Assembly: GCA_009783365.1 (NCBI GenBank)
Contig: WRHG01000003.1
Span: forward strand, 1 to 28,909
Reading direction: 5' to 3'
Length of the DNA: 28,909 nt
Source: Clostridia bacterium
GTDB taxonomy: Bacteria > Bacillota_A > Clostridia > Christensenellales > Aristaeellaceae
Positions 15,804-24,158 of the stretch are shown here, one piece after another. Both the position numbers and the translations under genes were made by a program. Each line of letters starts with the position of its first letter. Within the stretch, counting starts at the first letter, position 1. The notes beneath the pieces were generated by a model. The model ran no database searches. It worked only from the letters and a program-made list of their open reading frames with translations, and was not told the origin of the DNA.

Positions 15804-16934
15804 CTAGAACTCCGTTGGATACAAGTTTTGCACCATCGAAATGTTTTTAAAAGGATAGCGGGCCGCTGCCGCCTCGTTAAAGTCTATGCCGATACCGGGG
15901 CGGTCATTGATGTACATATAGCCGTCCTTGGGTTTGTACTGATGCGTGAAAAGGCTTTCCTTCCATTCGATCTCCTCCACGCTATACTCCAGGATCAGGG
16001 CATTGGGGATAGCCGCCGCCACATGCATGGAGGCCGCGCAGCCCACCTGCCCATGGATGTTGTGCGGCGCCAGCGGGATATGATTCGCCTCGCACAGGGC
16101 CGCTATTTTCTTCATCTGGGTTATGCCGCCGCATACGCGAATATCGGGCTGCGCAATATCAATGGCTTTGGCTTCAATAGCCGCGCGATAATCGCTGATG
16201 GTGCACCAGCGTTCGCCGGACGCTATGGGGATGGGGGAACGCGCTTTCACCTGGGCGCATGAGTCAACATTTTCCGGCAGAGTCGGCTCCTCGAAGAAAA
16301 AGGGGCGGTAGGGCTTCAATTCCTCTGCGATTTGCAGCGCCGTATAGGGATTGAACCTGCCGTGCCCTTCCACCAGCAGATCGATATCCCAGCCCACCGC
16401 GCCGCGAAGCGCTTTTATCTGCGCGACCACACCCCGCAGCTCTTTTGCGGTAATTACGCCCTCCGCTTTGTAGAACGGGTCCCATTTCATGGCGGTATAT
16501 CCTTTTTTGACCGTTTTTTCGGCCAGCGCCGCCAATTGATCCGGCGTATCGCCGCCAAAAAACCAGCGGTTTGCATACACGCGAATTTTATCGCGGAATT
16601 TGCCGCCCAGCAGCTGATATACCGGCGTATCCAACGCCTTCCCCTTGATATCCCACAGCGCGGTATCAACGGCGCTGAGTGCGGAGGTCAGCACGCAACC
16701 CGCGCCCCAGTAGGCGTCGCGAAAACAAAGATAGAAGTTTTTTTCGATCTCCAGCGGGTCCCTGCCAAGCAAATGGCGTTTGAGCTCCAGCACAGCCGCC
16801 ACAACGGTCTGCTCGCGCGTTTCCAGCGAGCATTCCCCCACGCCGGTGAGGGCGCCGTCCGTATGGACCTTCACGTATACCCAGTTGTCGTTATGCGCTT
16901 GCACAATGTAAGGTTTGATATCGGTGATCTTCAT
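15804..16934 (-). CDS. Mandelate racemase/muconate lactonizing-family sugar-acid dehydratase
   Basis: The 376-residue protein is an enolase-superfamily enzyme, most like galactonate-type sugar-acid dehydratases. After the N-terminal capping domain (1-120), the barrel shows K150 (MKWDPF), metal-site residues E189 (VEGHGRF), E215 (FFFEEP) and E241 (ASGER), catalytic H191, and the D264 (QPDIRVCGG) / H291 (APHNIHG) dyad. Glutamate at 189 stands where many members have Asp. This family removes water from aldonic acids to give 2-keto-3-deoxy acids. Its ATG overlaps the GntR stop (ATGA), with CCAGGAG at a good distance. With the ABC transporter, Gfo/Idh dehydrogenase, PfkB-like protein and aldolases it forms a sugar-acid catabolic set. 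The exact sugar acid is not readable from sequence. Confidence 0.93.
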   Translation of the reverse strand: MKITDIKPYIVQAHNDNWVYVKVHTDGALTGVGECSLETREQTVVAAVLELKRHLLGRDPLEIEKNFYLCFRDAYWGAGCVLTSALSAVDTALWDIKGKALDTPVYQLLGGKFRDKIRVYANRWFFGGDTPDQLAALAEKTVKKGYTAMKWDPFYKAEGVITAKELRGVVAQIKALRGAVGWDIDLLVEGHGRFNPYTALQIAEELKPYRPFFFEEPTLPENVDSCAQVKARSPIPIASGERWCTISDYRAAIEAKAIDIAQPDIRVCGGITQMKKIAALCEANHIPLAPHNIHGQVGCAASMHVAAAIPNALILEYSVEEIEWKESLFTHQYKPKDGYMYINDRPGIGIDFNEAAAARYPFKNISMVQNLYPTEF

Positions 16935-17653
16935 ATATTTGTCGCTCCTGGAGCCGGTGGCTCGTGATTTATAATGTCATCCAGATAGGTTTGCAGGTGG
17001 TCGGCCATGGCCTGCTCCGCCGCGGCCCTGTCACTCCTTTCAATTGCGCCGAGTATACGCCGGTGCTGCTTCGCGCCGCCCAGCCTGGCGTTGAGGGACG
17101 GTTGCATAAAATGGGCGTCGTTGGGCGCGAATACCAGCGCAATCAACGGCTCCAGAAACGCCGGGAACAGCGGATTGTGCGTCATGGCGGAAAGCGCTTG
17201 GTGGAACTTGCAATCAATGGCGTACCATTGGTGGAGGTCCGCGTAGTCCTTTTCCATTTTCTGCACGATTTTCTGCAATGTGATTTTTTCCTGACCGTTG
17301 CTGTTTTGCGCTGCCAATCCGCAGGCGCGGACTTCCAGCGCCATCCGGATTTCATAGACCTCCTGCGACGAGGCGCAGCCCACGGCCGTCATGCGCGTGA
17401 CGACGCTTCCCAACGCTTCCGGCGAAATCTGTGTAACATATGCGCCGCTGCCGTTGCGAACCTCCACCAGGCGCCGCTCGCGCAGCATGGCTATGGCTTC
17501 GCGCACCACATTGCGGCTTGCGCCAAACTGATCCGCCAGCTCTATCTCACCGGGCAGGCGATCTCCAACCTGAAGCTTCTGTTCGATGATCGTTTGCTCC
17601 AGGATCTCGGCGATTTGCTGGGACAGACTGGACTTGTTGACTTGTTGAAACAT
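16931..17653 (-). CDS. GntR/FadR-subfamily transcriptional regulator with FCD domain
   Basis: The 240-residue protein has an N-terminal winged helix (about 8-75) with GDRLPGEIELADQFGASRNVVREAIAML-type features and the wing GSGAYV. A C-terminal FCD ligand domain (about 95-225) follows. The FCD metal-site residues are visible as D-x-x-x-H in DCKFHQAL, a His in KQHRRIL and another in MADHL. Such regulators usually repress sugar-acid operons and are released by a pathway acid. It is encoded within the operon, between the Gfo/Idh and dehydratase genes, and overlaps the latter by 4 bases, so autoregulation is likely. The probable operator is the inverted repeat at 24874-24891. The ribosome site (GGGAAATGA just upstream) is weak, consistent with low expression. 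Confidence 0.93.
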   Translation of the reverse strand: MFQQVNKSSLSQQIAEILEQTIIEQKLQVGDRLPGEIELADQFGASRNVVREAIAMLRERRLVEVRNGSGAYVTQISPEALGSVVTRMTAVGCASSQEVYEIRMALEVRACGLAAQNSNGQEKITLQKIVQKMEKDYADLHQWYAIDCKFHQALSAMTHNPLFPAFLEPLIALVFAPNDAHFMQPSLNARLGGAKQHRRILGAIERSDRAAAEQAMADHLQTYLDDIINHEPPAPGATNI

Positions 17654-17712
17654 TCATTTCCCATCTTTCTTCAACCGACTTGCCGCGCAGCTAGGGGTGT
17701 TTACCATGGGCG

Positions 17713-18795
17713 TCAGGCGAGCGGAAGCGTGATCCGTCTCTTTTCCCGAAGAGAGCGATGGGTCGCCTCCACCAGCTCATACGCTTTCAGCCCGTCCCAT
17801 CCGGTGACAAGGGGCTGCCCGCTTCCGCGAATGCATTCCGCAAAGTTTTCAATCAATCCCATAAAGCCGCCGAACTCCTCATCAAAGATCAGCGTGTTGG
17901 GAAAAACAGGATTCCAAATCTTGCTGGGGCCTTCCTCACTGTCGTTGATGATCAGCGTGTGCTGGTCCTCCACCGCGACCCAGCTCTTCTCTCCGTAGAT
18001 TTCGACGCGTTCCCAGGGTTTCAGGCTAAGCGCCGTAGAGGAGGTAAACACGTTTCCCACCGCCCCGCTCACAAACTCCAGATTGATACAGGCGTTGTCC
18101 ATATCGTAATTGCGCCTGTTAAACTCATAGTGATGCGTGCCCGCTGCCGACACCGCCCGGACATCGCCCATGAAATAACGCGCCAGGTCAAACATATGAA
18201 CGGTGCCCCCTTCCAGGATGTCCACATAATCATAGCCCAGGTTGAACTTCCCCAAAAACGCCGCGGGCCGGTGGGGAAGCGCCTTTTTGGCGCGGAGATA
18301 CGGCGGGGAGTACCGCTTGTTGGAGACGGTCATCAGCGTCAGCCCGAGTTCATCGGCAGCTTCACACATTTTTCGAGCCTGGCCGAGGTTCCTTGTGATC
18401 GGTTTTTCCACCAGGACATGGATGCCGCGCCCGAAGCACTCCATCGCAAATTCGCAGTGCCTGTCGTCAGGCCCTAGAATCAACGCGCCGTCGGGCTTTT
18501 CCGCCTCCAGCATCTTCAGGTAATCGGGATACCACTTCGTTCGATATGCGTTTTCCACCTTTTTGCCCTGCGCTTCATTGCGGACGGACACCCCCGCCAG
18601 CTCAACGGGTTCCCAAAGGGTTTTCAGCCGCATGATTGCTGGGATATGCTTGCTCTGCGCCACCCCGCCGCACCCGATGACCGCCAGCCGCACCGGCTTT
18701 TTGGACGCCCGTTCCTCATCATAGCCGATGCCGTACACATCGGCCTCGTCGAACATTTTCCGAAGAGGGCTATGGGCATAAACGTCTTCCATCAT
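17713..18795 (-). CDS. Gfo/Idh/MocA-family oxidoreductase
   Basis: The 360-residue protein is an NAD(P)-dependent sugar dehydrogenase of the Gfo/Idh/MocA family. Its Rossmann motif is VIGCGGVAQ (about 39-47), and the conserved EKPITRN lies at about 130-136 with the family's catalytic Lys. The C-terminal sheet domain contains LGYDYVDILEGGTVHMFDLARYFMG, where the DILEGGTVHMFD segment holds the usual catalytic Asp/His area. It has a 35-residue N-terminal lead before the Rossmann fold. The frame is open upstream to 18963, inside the permease gene; the start at 18795 is chosen because AAGGAGG lies 8 bases before it. The gap to the permease stop is 14 bases. It probably oxidises the imported sugar to a lactone or keto-sugar before the dehydratase step. 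Confidence 0.92.
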   Translation of the reverse strand: MMEDVYAHSPLRKMFDEADVYGIGYDEERASKKPVRLAVIGCGGVAQSKHIPAIMRLKTLWEPVELAGVSVRNEAQGKKVENAYRTKWYPDYLKMLEAEKPDGALILGPDDRHCEFAMECFGRGIHVLVEKPITRNLGQARKMCEAADELGLTLMTVSNKRYSPPYLRAKKALPHRPAAFLGKFNLGYDYVDILEGGTVHMFDLARYFMGDVRAVSAAGTHHYEFNRRNYDMDNACINLEFVSGAVGNVFTSSTALSLKPWERVEIYGEKSWVAVEDQHTLIINDSEEGPSKIWNPVFPNTLIFDEEFGGFMGLIENFAECIRGSGQPLVTGWDGLKAYELVEATHRSLREKRRITLPLA

Positions 18796-18809
18796 ATTCC
18801 GGTCCTCCT

Positions 18810-19805
18810 TTACTCCGCGGCGTTGAGCGCGCGCAGCCAGCGCAGGCGCAGCAGGCTGGCGCCGCGTTGAATGGCCAGCGCCGCCAGGATGATTGCGCCT
18901 TTTAGCAGATAGATTTGGCTGTCCATCAAACCAAGCGTCGCCAACCCATTGGTCAGCAGGCACATAAACAGCAGCCCGCTAAGCATCTTGGCAAAGGACC
19001 CCTCTCCGCCGGAGAGCTTGTTGCCGCCGATGACCACCGCAACAATCGCGTTCATTTCCATGTTATAGCCGATCATCGCCACCGCGCTGCCCAGGCGGGA
19101 CAGATCCACCAGAGACGCGATACCGGTTAAGAAGCCCGCCAATGTAAAAATACAGAATTTGATGAATCGGGTATGAACTCCCGTCAATTCGGTGGCGTGC
19201 TCATTTTCGCCGATTGCCTTGGTGTACCGGCCGAACTTGGTCCGGGTCAGCAAAAACCAGCCGAAGGCAACGCACAGGACCACGAGGATCAGCGAGATGT
19301 TAAAGAACCCGGCCGCAAAGGGCCGATAAATTGTCTGCAAGACGGCGGAGGCGACCGGTATGGATTTGGATCCCGTAATGCCCAGCGCCAGGCCCCGCGC
19401 CCAAATCATACAAGCCAGCGTGATGATAACGGCATTGATTTTTCCGTAAGCAATCAGGGCGGCGTTCACGGCCGCGATCATGGTGGCCACGCCCGCGCAG
19501 GCGGCTATACCCAGCCAAACGCTGCCCGTCTCTCGGTAGATGACGCCGGTCAGGCAAGCTGTGAGCACGATCAGGGAGCCCGAGGACAAATCGATGTTGC
19601 CGGAGATGACGACAAATGTCATGCCTACGGATACGATGATCAAAGCGGCATTCTGCTGGATGATGTTGCTGATATTGCCGATGGAAAGAAAGCCGCGGTT
19701 CCATGTGAGGAAGCAGGCGGTCAGCGCCAGGGAGAGGAGCAGAATGGTCAGCACATCCATATGCTTTACCATCGTTTTGAGGAATGCCCTTGTGTTTTTT
19801 GACAT
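18810..19805 (-). CDS. Sugar ABC transporter permease (RbsC-like)
   Basis: The 331-residue membrane protein has about eight to ten hydrophobic segments and belongs to the BPD_transp_2 (RbsC/AraH) family of CUT2 transporters. The family's cytoplasmic loop is present as MNAIVAVVIGGNKLSGGEGS near the C-terminal third, and SGNIDLSSGS near residue 70 is the common early motif. It forms the transmembrane channel together with the adjacent permease. An ATG at 19811 lies one base from AAGGAGG; the ATG at 19805 (MSKNTRAF) has a 7-base spacing and is preferred. It is separated from the other permease stop by 13 bases. Confidence 0.92.
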   Translation of the reverse strand: MSKNTRAFLKTMVKHMDVLTILLLSLALTACFLTWNRGFLSIGNISNIIQQNAALIIVSVGMTFVVISGNIDLSSGSLIVLTACLTGVIYRETGSVWLGIAACAGVATMIAAVNAALIAYGKINAVIITLACMIWARGLALGITGSKSIPVASAVLQTIYRPFAAGFFNISLILVVLCVAFGWFLLTRTKFGRYTKAIGENEHATELTGVHTRFIKFCIFTLAGFLTGIASLVDLSRLGSAVAMIGYNMEMNAIVAVVIGGNKLSGGEGSFAKMLSGLLFMCLLTNGLATLGLMDSQIYLLKGAIILAALAIQRGASLLRLRWLRALNAAE

Positions 19806-19818
19806 TTCCATTCCTCCT

Positions 19819-20802
19819 TCAGGCGCCCTGCCGCTGCGTGAAGCGATTGAACAGGACGGCCACCAGAATAAACAAGCCCGTCACGCAGTCCTTATAGTTC
19901 GCGTCCACGCCGTACAGCGTCATAAAATTGGCGATCATCGAAACAATGAGGGCGCCAACCAGCGTTTTTACGACGCTGCCGTTGCCGCCTTTGAGAGACA
20001 TGCCGCCAAGGACGACCGCCGTCACCGCGTCAAATTCGTAGCCGCTTCCAACAGAGGGATTGACCATGCCAAGCCGGCAGGCCGCGATAACGCCGGCGAT
20101 ACCCGCGGTGACGCCGCTGATGGTAAAGCACAGCATCTTAATTTTGGCGTTGTTGAACCCGCACAGTGCCGACGCGCGGGGGTTTCCGCCCACAGCGTAT
20201 ACCTGGCGGCCAAATTCTGTTCTGTGCAAAAGAACATAGGCGAACCCGTAGAGGGCGATGACGATGAAAAAGAGCGTTGGCATACCCAGCAAAGGCTTTC
20301 CCGTGTTGATGTACTTCGTTACCGGATCCTTTACATAAATCCACGAGCTGTATATTTCAATGATAACCAGGGCAATCCCCCTTATGGCCAGCTGGGAGCC
20401 CAGCGTTACGATAACGCAATTGATCTTCAGCCGTTCGATGATGAACCCGTTGAGCGCGCCGGTAATACCGCAGGCCGCCACCGCGATCGGCATCGCGGCC
20501 CAGGCGCTGACATCCTCCTGAAGCAGCACGGCCAGCAGCACCGCGCTTAAAAACATGTTTGACCCGGCCGACAAATCCATGCCGCCAATCAGGAAAACGT
20601 AGCTCATGCCGATGGAGAGGACCGCCACGATGGACACTTGCTTGATGATGTTTATCAGATTATTCTGGGAATAGAATTGTGAAGAAAGCAATGAGAACAG
20701 GACAAACAGCAGCACCGCCACCAGGGTGATCCCGGACCATTCAATCAGGCCTGTCACGCGCTCGCGCCGGAGGGTCCTGCCATCCGCTTTGGCCGCTGTC
20801 AT
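19819..20802 (-). CDS. Sugar ABC transporter permease (RbsC-like)
   Basis: The 327-residue protein is a second CUT2 permease, with a basic N-terminal lead (KADGRTLRRERV) and then repeated hydrophobic spans. The early IGGMDLSAGSNMF and the late FDAVTAVVLGGMSLKGGNGS motifs are those of the RbsC family. It differs clearly in sequence from the neighbouring permease, so the transporter is probably a heterodimer, unlike the homodimeric RbsC system. Its ATG overlaps the stop of the ATPase gene (ATGA), giving translational coupling and a fixed ratio to the ATPase. Topology suggests the N-terminus is cytoplasmic. Confidence 0.92.
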   Translation of the reverse strand: MTAAKADGRTLRRERVTGLIEWSGITLVAVLLFVLFSLLSSQFYSQNNLINIIKQVSIVAVLSIGMSYVFLIGGMDLSAGSNMFLSAVLLAVLLQEDVSAWAAMPIAVAACGITGALNGFIIERLKINCVIVTLGSQLAIRGIALVIIEIYSSWIYVKDPVTKYINTGKPLLGMPTLFFIVIALYGFAYVLLHRTEFGRQVYAVGGNPRASALCGFNNAKIKMLCFTISGVTAGIAGVIAACRLGMVNPSVGSGYEFDAVTAVVLGGMSLKGGNGSVVKTLVGALIVSMIANFMTLYGVDANYKDCVTGLFILVAVLFNRFTQRQGA

Positions 20803-22316
20803 GCCGTCACCTTCTTTTCCGGCTTGCCCTGAATGAGCCGTATCAGCGTTTCATCATCGGCAGCGCCTTCGAGCGCGCCGCTGATTTGGCCGTCCACCAT
20901 CACGATGATGCGGTCCGCCAGTTGCAGGATCTCCGTCGTATCTGTTGAAATCACCACAATCGCCTTGCCAAGCTCCGCCAATCCCGTCAGAATGCGGTAA
21001 ATTTCAGTTTTGGCGCCAACATCCACCCCTCGCGTCGGCTCGATAAAGACCAGCACATCCAGATTTTTGAGAAGCCAGCGGGAAACGATGATCTTCTGCT
21101 GATTGCCGCCGGAGAGAAACTTGACCTTTGCTTTGGGGGAACGCATCTTGATAGCCAGTTTCCCGGTCAGCTTTTGGCTCTCCCCGGTGATTCTTCCATA
21201 GCGCAGCAGCGGGAAAAAACGGGCCAGCCTGAAGCGCCCCAGGCTGGGCAGCGCGATGTTGTCCCGGTTGCTCATTTCGGGGAATAAGCCTTCCTCCTTC
21301 CGGTTTTCCGTCAACAGCCCGATGCCCAGCTTTACGGCATGGGCGGGTTTGCGGATGGAGGCCTTTTGGCCGCGAACAAGGATGGTTCCGCTGTCCATGC
21401 GCCGCGCGCCATAAACGATACGCCACAGCGTATCCTGCCCGGCGCCCAGCAGGCCGGTAAAGCCGCTGATCTCTCCGGGGTAGATATCGCAGGATACATG
21501 ATCCACCTCATTGCGCAGGGATATGTCCCTGAGTGAGAGGACCGGGCTCTCGCGCTTTGCGCCGCTGCGGGCGACACGGTGAAAGGAATTAAAGGTATCG
21601 CCCAGCATATGCTCGATGATTTGCAGTTCGTCAACCTCGTCCATCCGTACGTTGGCGGTGATGCGCCCATTCATCATGATGGTTCCGCAATCGCAGTATT
21701 TTTTGATCTCTTCCAGGCGGTGGGAAATAAAAACAATGCAGATGCCCTGGCTCTTCAGCTTGAACAGGATTTGAAACAGCCGTTCCGTATCCTTGTTCGT
21801 CAATGCCGCCGTCGGTTCGTCCAGGATCAGAATGCTGGGCCGGACCGATATGGCTTTGGCGATTTCAATAAGCTGCTGCTTGGCCAGCGGGAACACCTCG
21901 ATATTTTGGTCCACGTCAATGCTGTCGATACCGAGATCGCGCAGGTACTTCCTGGCAAGCTCGCTCATTTTGCGGTTGTTCAGTCTTACGCCGTGAACCA
22001 CCTCGCGGCCGAGAAAGATGTTTTCGGCTACGGTCAGGTTGTTGAGCAGGCTCAGCTCTTGGTAAACGATACCGATACCAAGCTTCGCGCTGTCCGCCGG
22101 GCTTGTGATCCTCACTTCCTTCCCATGCATGAAGATCCTGCCCTCGTCCGCTATGTAGTTACCGCTGAGAATCTTCATCAGGGTGGATTTTCCGGCGCCG
22201 TTCTGCCCGATGATCGAATGGATTTCGCCCGCGCGCAGCTGCAGGTCCACCGCCGACAGCGCCTGCACGCCGGTGAAACGTTTGGAGATGCCGTGCATCT
22301 CAAGCACCGATTCCAT
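20799..22316 (-). CDS. Sugar ABC transporter ATP-binding protein (RbsA/MglA-like)
   Basis: The 505-residue protein has two fused ABC domains, as in CUT2 sugar importers. Domain 1 has Walker A GQNGAGKST (residues 37-45) and Walker B ILILDEPTAAL, with LAKQQLIEIAKA at the signature position. Domain 2 has the usual degenerate Walker A (GLLGAGQDTLW), a clear signature LSGGNQQK, and VFIEPTRGVDVGAK at Walker B. There Ile425 (codon 21042-21044) replaces the Asp found in RbsA and MglA, so the second site looks further weakened. AAGGAGG precedes the ATG by about 8 bases. The gene lies after the binding-protein gene, from which it is separated by a strong hairpin at 22352-22381. It powers import with the two permeases. 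Confidence 0.95.
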   Translation of the reverse strand: MESVLEMHGISKRFTGVQALSAVDLQLRAGEIHSIIGQNGAGKSTLMKILSGNYIADEGRIFMHGKEVRITSPADSAKLGIGIVYQELSLLNNLTVAENIFLGREVVHGVRLNNRKMSELARKYLRDLGIDSIDVDQNIEVFPLAKQQLIEIAKAISVRPSILILDEPTAALTNKDTERLFQILFKLKSQGICIVFISHRLEEIKKYCDCGTIMMNGRITANVRMDEVDELQIIEHMLGDTFNSFHRVARSGAKRESPVLSLRDISLRNEVDHVSCDIYPGEISGFTGLLGAGQDTLWRIVYGARRMDSGTILVRGQKASIRKPAHAVKLGIGLLTENRKEEGLFPEMSNRDNIALPSLGRFRLARFFPLLRYGRITGESQKLTGKLAIKMRSPKAKVKFLSGGNQQKIIVSRWLLKNLDVLVFIEPTRGVDVGAKTEIYRILTGLAELGKAIVVISTDTTEILQLADRIIVMVDGQISGALEGAADDETLIRLIQGKPEKKVTA

Positions 22317-22351
22317 ATCGCGCCCTCCTTGTGTGAGCTCCCCGGGGCGGC

Positions 22352-22381
22352 GGGCGGAAGGGCATGGCTGCCCTTCCGCCC
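22352..22381 (-). promoter_or_regulatory. Intercistronic hairpin between binding-protein and ATPase genes
   Basis: A perfect 13-base-pair stem (GGGCGGAAGGGCA with TGCCCTTCCGCCC) closes on a 4-base loop. TCCCC at 22339-22343 and GGGGA at 22383-22387 can extend it across small unpaired bases. It lies in the 77-base gap of the operon and is not followed by a T-run on the minus strand. Such elements protect the upstream mRNA and partially stop transcription, giving more binding protein than ATPase; that role is inferred. Confidence 0.7.
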
Positions 22382-22393
22382 TGGGGACGCCTG

Positions 22394-23419
22394 TTACCGG
22401 GTAAGATAGGAATTGATGATATCGGTGAGGGACTGGTCGAAGGGGACGCCCGCTATGTCGTTTTCCATATCGTTGGCCATTTGCAGCATGGCGGAGGCAT
22501 TATCCTTGGTGACGATGATGCCGGGCAGGATATAATCCCCTTCGGCGGCAAAGTCATATTCTCCGGCCATAACGCGGTACGGAACGGTCACCTTGTAGAA
22601 GCCTGTGTACTGGGAGGCCAGCATATAGGTGCAGTCCATCTCGCCGTTGATAATGGCCTCGATGGCGTCGGACGCGCCGTCAATGGAACAGATGAGGATT
22701 TGGTCTTCCCGGCCGTCATTGATGATCACCTGCGCGGCGGGATAGGTAACGCCGTCGGACAGGCCGTAGAGCAGGTTGATTTCATCGCCGTAGGTTGTCA
22801 GGTAGTTTTCCATTATGGTCACCGCCTGGGTGCCGTCCCAGTTGGTGGCTTCCTGCGCCAGAATGGCTACGCCGTTGGCTGCCATGACTTCCGCGAAACC
22901 GCCTGTACGGCCTTCGTTCAACCCCTGGCCCAGGTTGCCGGCAAGCATTACGATCTTCTTATCGGACAGCTCGCCGCCCTGCGCTTTCAGCAGTTCTATG
23001 GCATACTCCCCGACTTCGCGGGACATCGCCCACTCGTCGAAACCGATGGTGCCTTCGCTCATGCCCGGTTCGGACCAGCTGTGCTGCACCACGACTTTGA
23101 CGCCCTTCTCCTTGGCCTTTTCAAAAGCGTTGGCGAAGGCGGTCACATCCAGGGTGTTGATGGAGATGATGTCGCATTTGTCGAGAAATTGCTCAAAGAC
23201 TTCCACCTGACGCGCCACATCGCGGTCTCCGGAACCCACGAGGAGTTCGAAGCCATACAGATCGGCGGCTACTTTTGCTCCTTCCACTTCACCGAGGTGG
23301 AAAGGATGGGTCAGGTCCTGTTGAATGAGGCCGATTGTAATTGGTTTGTCTTCCGCCACGGCGCAGAGCGTACCCGCGCAGAGCAAGAGGGACAGGAGGA
23401 GAGCGACGGTCTTTTTCAT
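22394..23419 (-). CDS. Sugar ABC transporter substrate-binding protein (RbsB-like)
   Basis: The 341-residue protein is a secreted type I (Peripla_BP_4) sugar-binding protein. The first 22 residues form a signal peptide with KK, a leucine-rich core and a CAVA-ED cleavage-like site. I do not see a clean lipobox, so how it stays at a Gram-positive surface is open. The mature part starts ITIGLIQQDLTHPFHLGEVEGAK, typical of ribose/galactose-type binders, and later shows NTLDVTAFANAFEKAKEKGVKVV and SIDGASDAIEAI. AAAGGGG precedes the ATG. It is encoded before the ATPase and permeases, with a stabilising hairpin after it. The ligand is probably a sugar, polyol or glycoside; sequence alone does not say which. 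Confidence 0.93.
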   Translation of the reverse strand: MKKTVALLLSLLLCAGTLCAVAEDKPITIGLIQQDLTHPFHLGEVEGAKVAADLYGFELLVGSGDRDVARQVEVFEQFLDKCDIISINTLDVTAFANAFEKAKEKGVKVVVQHSWSEPGMSEGTIGFDEWAMSREVGEYAIELLKAQGGELSDKKIVMLAGNLGQGLNEGRTGGFAEVMAANGVAILAQEATNWDGTQAVTIMENYLTTYGDEINLLYGLSDGVTYPAAQVIINDGREDQILICSIDGASDAIEAIINGEMDCTYMLASQYTGFYKVTVPYRVMAGEYDFAAEGDYILPGIIVTKDNASAMLQMANDMENDIAGVPFDQSLTDIINSYLTR

Positions 23420-23465
23420 GAATCTTACCCCTTTCTATTGTTACGCGGCTTGGCGCCGCATAATT

Positions 23466-24140
23466 TCAGGATTCCGATTCGGCCCATATGACGCAGGGCC
23501 CGCTGTTCATCCCCTCAAAGAGCCATGGCGACACGAGGATACGCCGGATGCCGTCCAGCCTTTCGTCCAGCTTCATCTCCTCGATGATGATGAACGCAGG
23601 GGTTTGGGCGCGGGCGAAGAATTCGTTGTGCGCGATCATGGTGTCGTCCAAGTGGGCGATGCAGGCGATGGACGGCGCGTCCACCCCAATCATGCGCAAG
23701 CGCGGCATCCTGGTATGGATGTACGCCGCCGCCTCTTTGCCAAAGCCGGGGCAGTGGCCGGAAAACCGGGCGGGGTCATTTTTTCGCAGGCCCTCCAGGC
23801 CAAAGCGGACAAGCAGGGCTTCCGCGTCGGATCCGCTTTCCATAAAAGGCTTTAGGTGTTCCGGCATGACCACCGTATCGTCCGGCAGGCTGGTCATGTG
23901 GATCGCCATAATCCCGGTATAGGTCAGGTCCCGCGGCGTGAACTGGCAGATGCCGGTTCCGTCCTGAAACACATGGCCCGCGGTGTCAAGGTGCGTGCCG
24001 GTATGGTTGTATACTTGAAGAAACATCACATTGGCGCCCGTTTCCTCAATGGACATGAATTCTGTCAGCCGGGGTTCCGGAATAGCCGGCGGGCGCGGAG
24101 CCGTCCGGCTCATCGGATAGGATAGCCACCGCAGTTCCAT
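23466..24140 (-). CDS. Cyclase-family metal-dependent hydrolase
   Basis: The 224-residue protein belongs to the cyclase/kynurenine formamidase-like family. The metal motif HTGTHLDTAGH (H46 to H56) matches the family's H-x-G-T-H-x-D-x-x-x-H, with Ala where many members have Pro before the last residues. Further metal or catalytic residues probably lie in FSGHCPGFG and IGVDAPSIA. Known members hydrolyse amides, lactones or isatin-like rings. In a sugar-acid operon a lactonase-type step, opening the lactone made by the Gfo/Idh enzyme, is a reasonable guess but not shown. AAGGGAG lies 8 bases before the ATG, and the aldolase gene ends 18 bases upstream. There is no signal peptide, so it is cytoplasmic. 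Confidence 0.88.
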   Translation of the reverse strand: MELRWLSYPMSRTAPRPPAIPEPRLTEFMSIEETGANVMFLQVYNHTGTHLDTAGHVFQDGTGICQFTPRDLTYTGIMAIHMTSLPDDTVVMPEHLKPFMESGSDAEALLVRFGLEGLRKNDPARFSGHCPGFGKEAAAYIHTRMPRLRMIGVDAPSIACIAHLDDTMIAHNEFFARAQTPAFIIIEEMKLDERLDGIRRILVSPWLFEGMNSGPCVIWAESES

Positions 24141-24158
24141 GGCGCGCGCTCCCTTCTG

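Noticed and set aside
14851..15807. Plus-strand frame of 318 codons
   Set aside because: Antisense to the PfkB-like gene, with no domain-like sequence and no ribosome site.
18796..18963. N-terminal extension of the Gfo/Idh frame
   Set aside because: It runs inside the permease gene; the AAGGAGG site and the ATG at 18795 define the start.
22364..23491. Long plus-strand frame of 375 codons
   Set aside because: It lies wholly antisense to the sugar-binding protein gene, which has a signal peptide, a ribosome site and family motifs; the frame is a by-product of its codon use.
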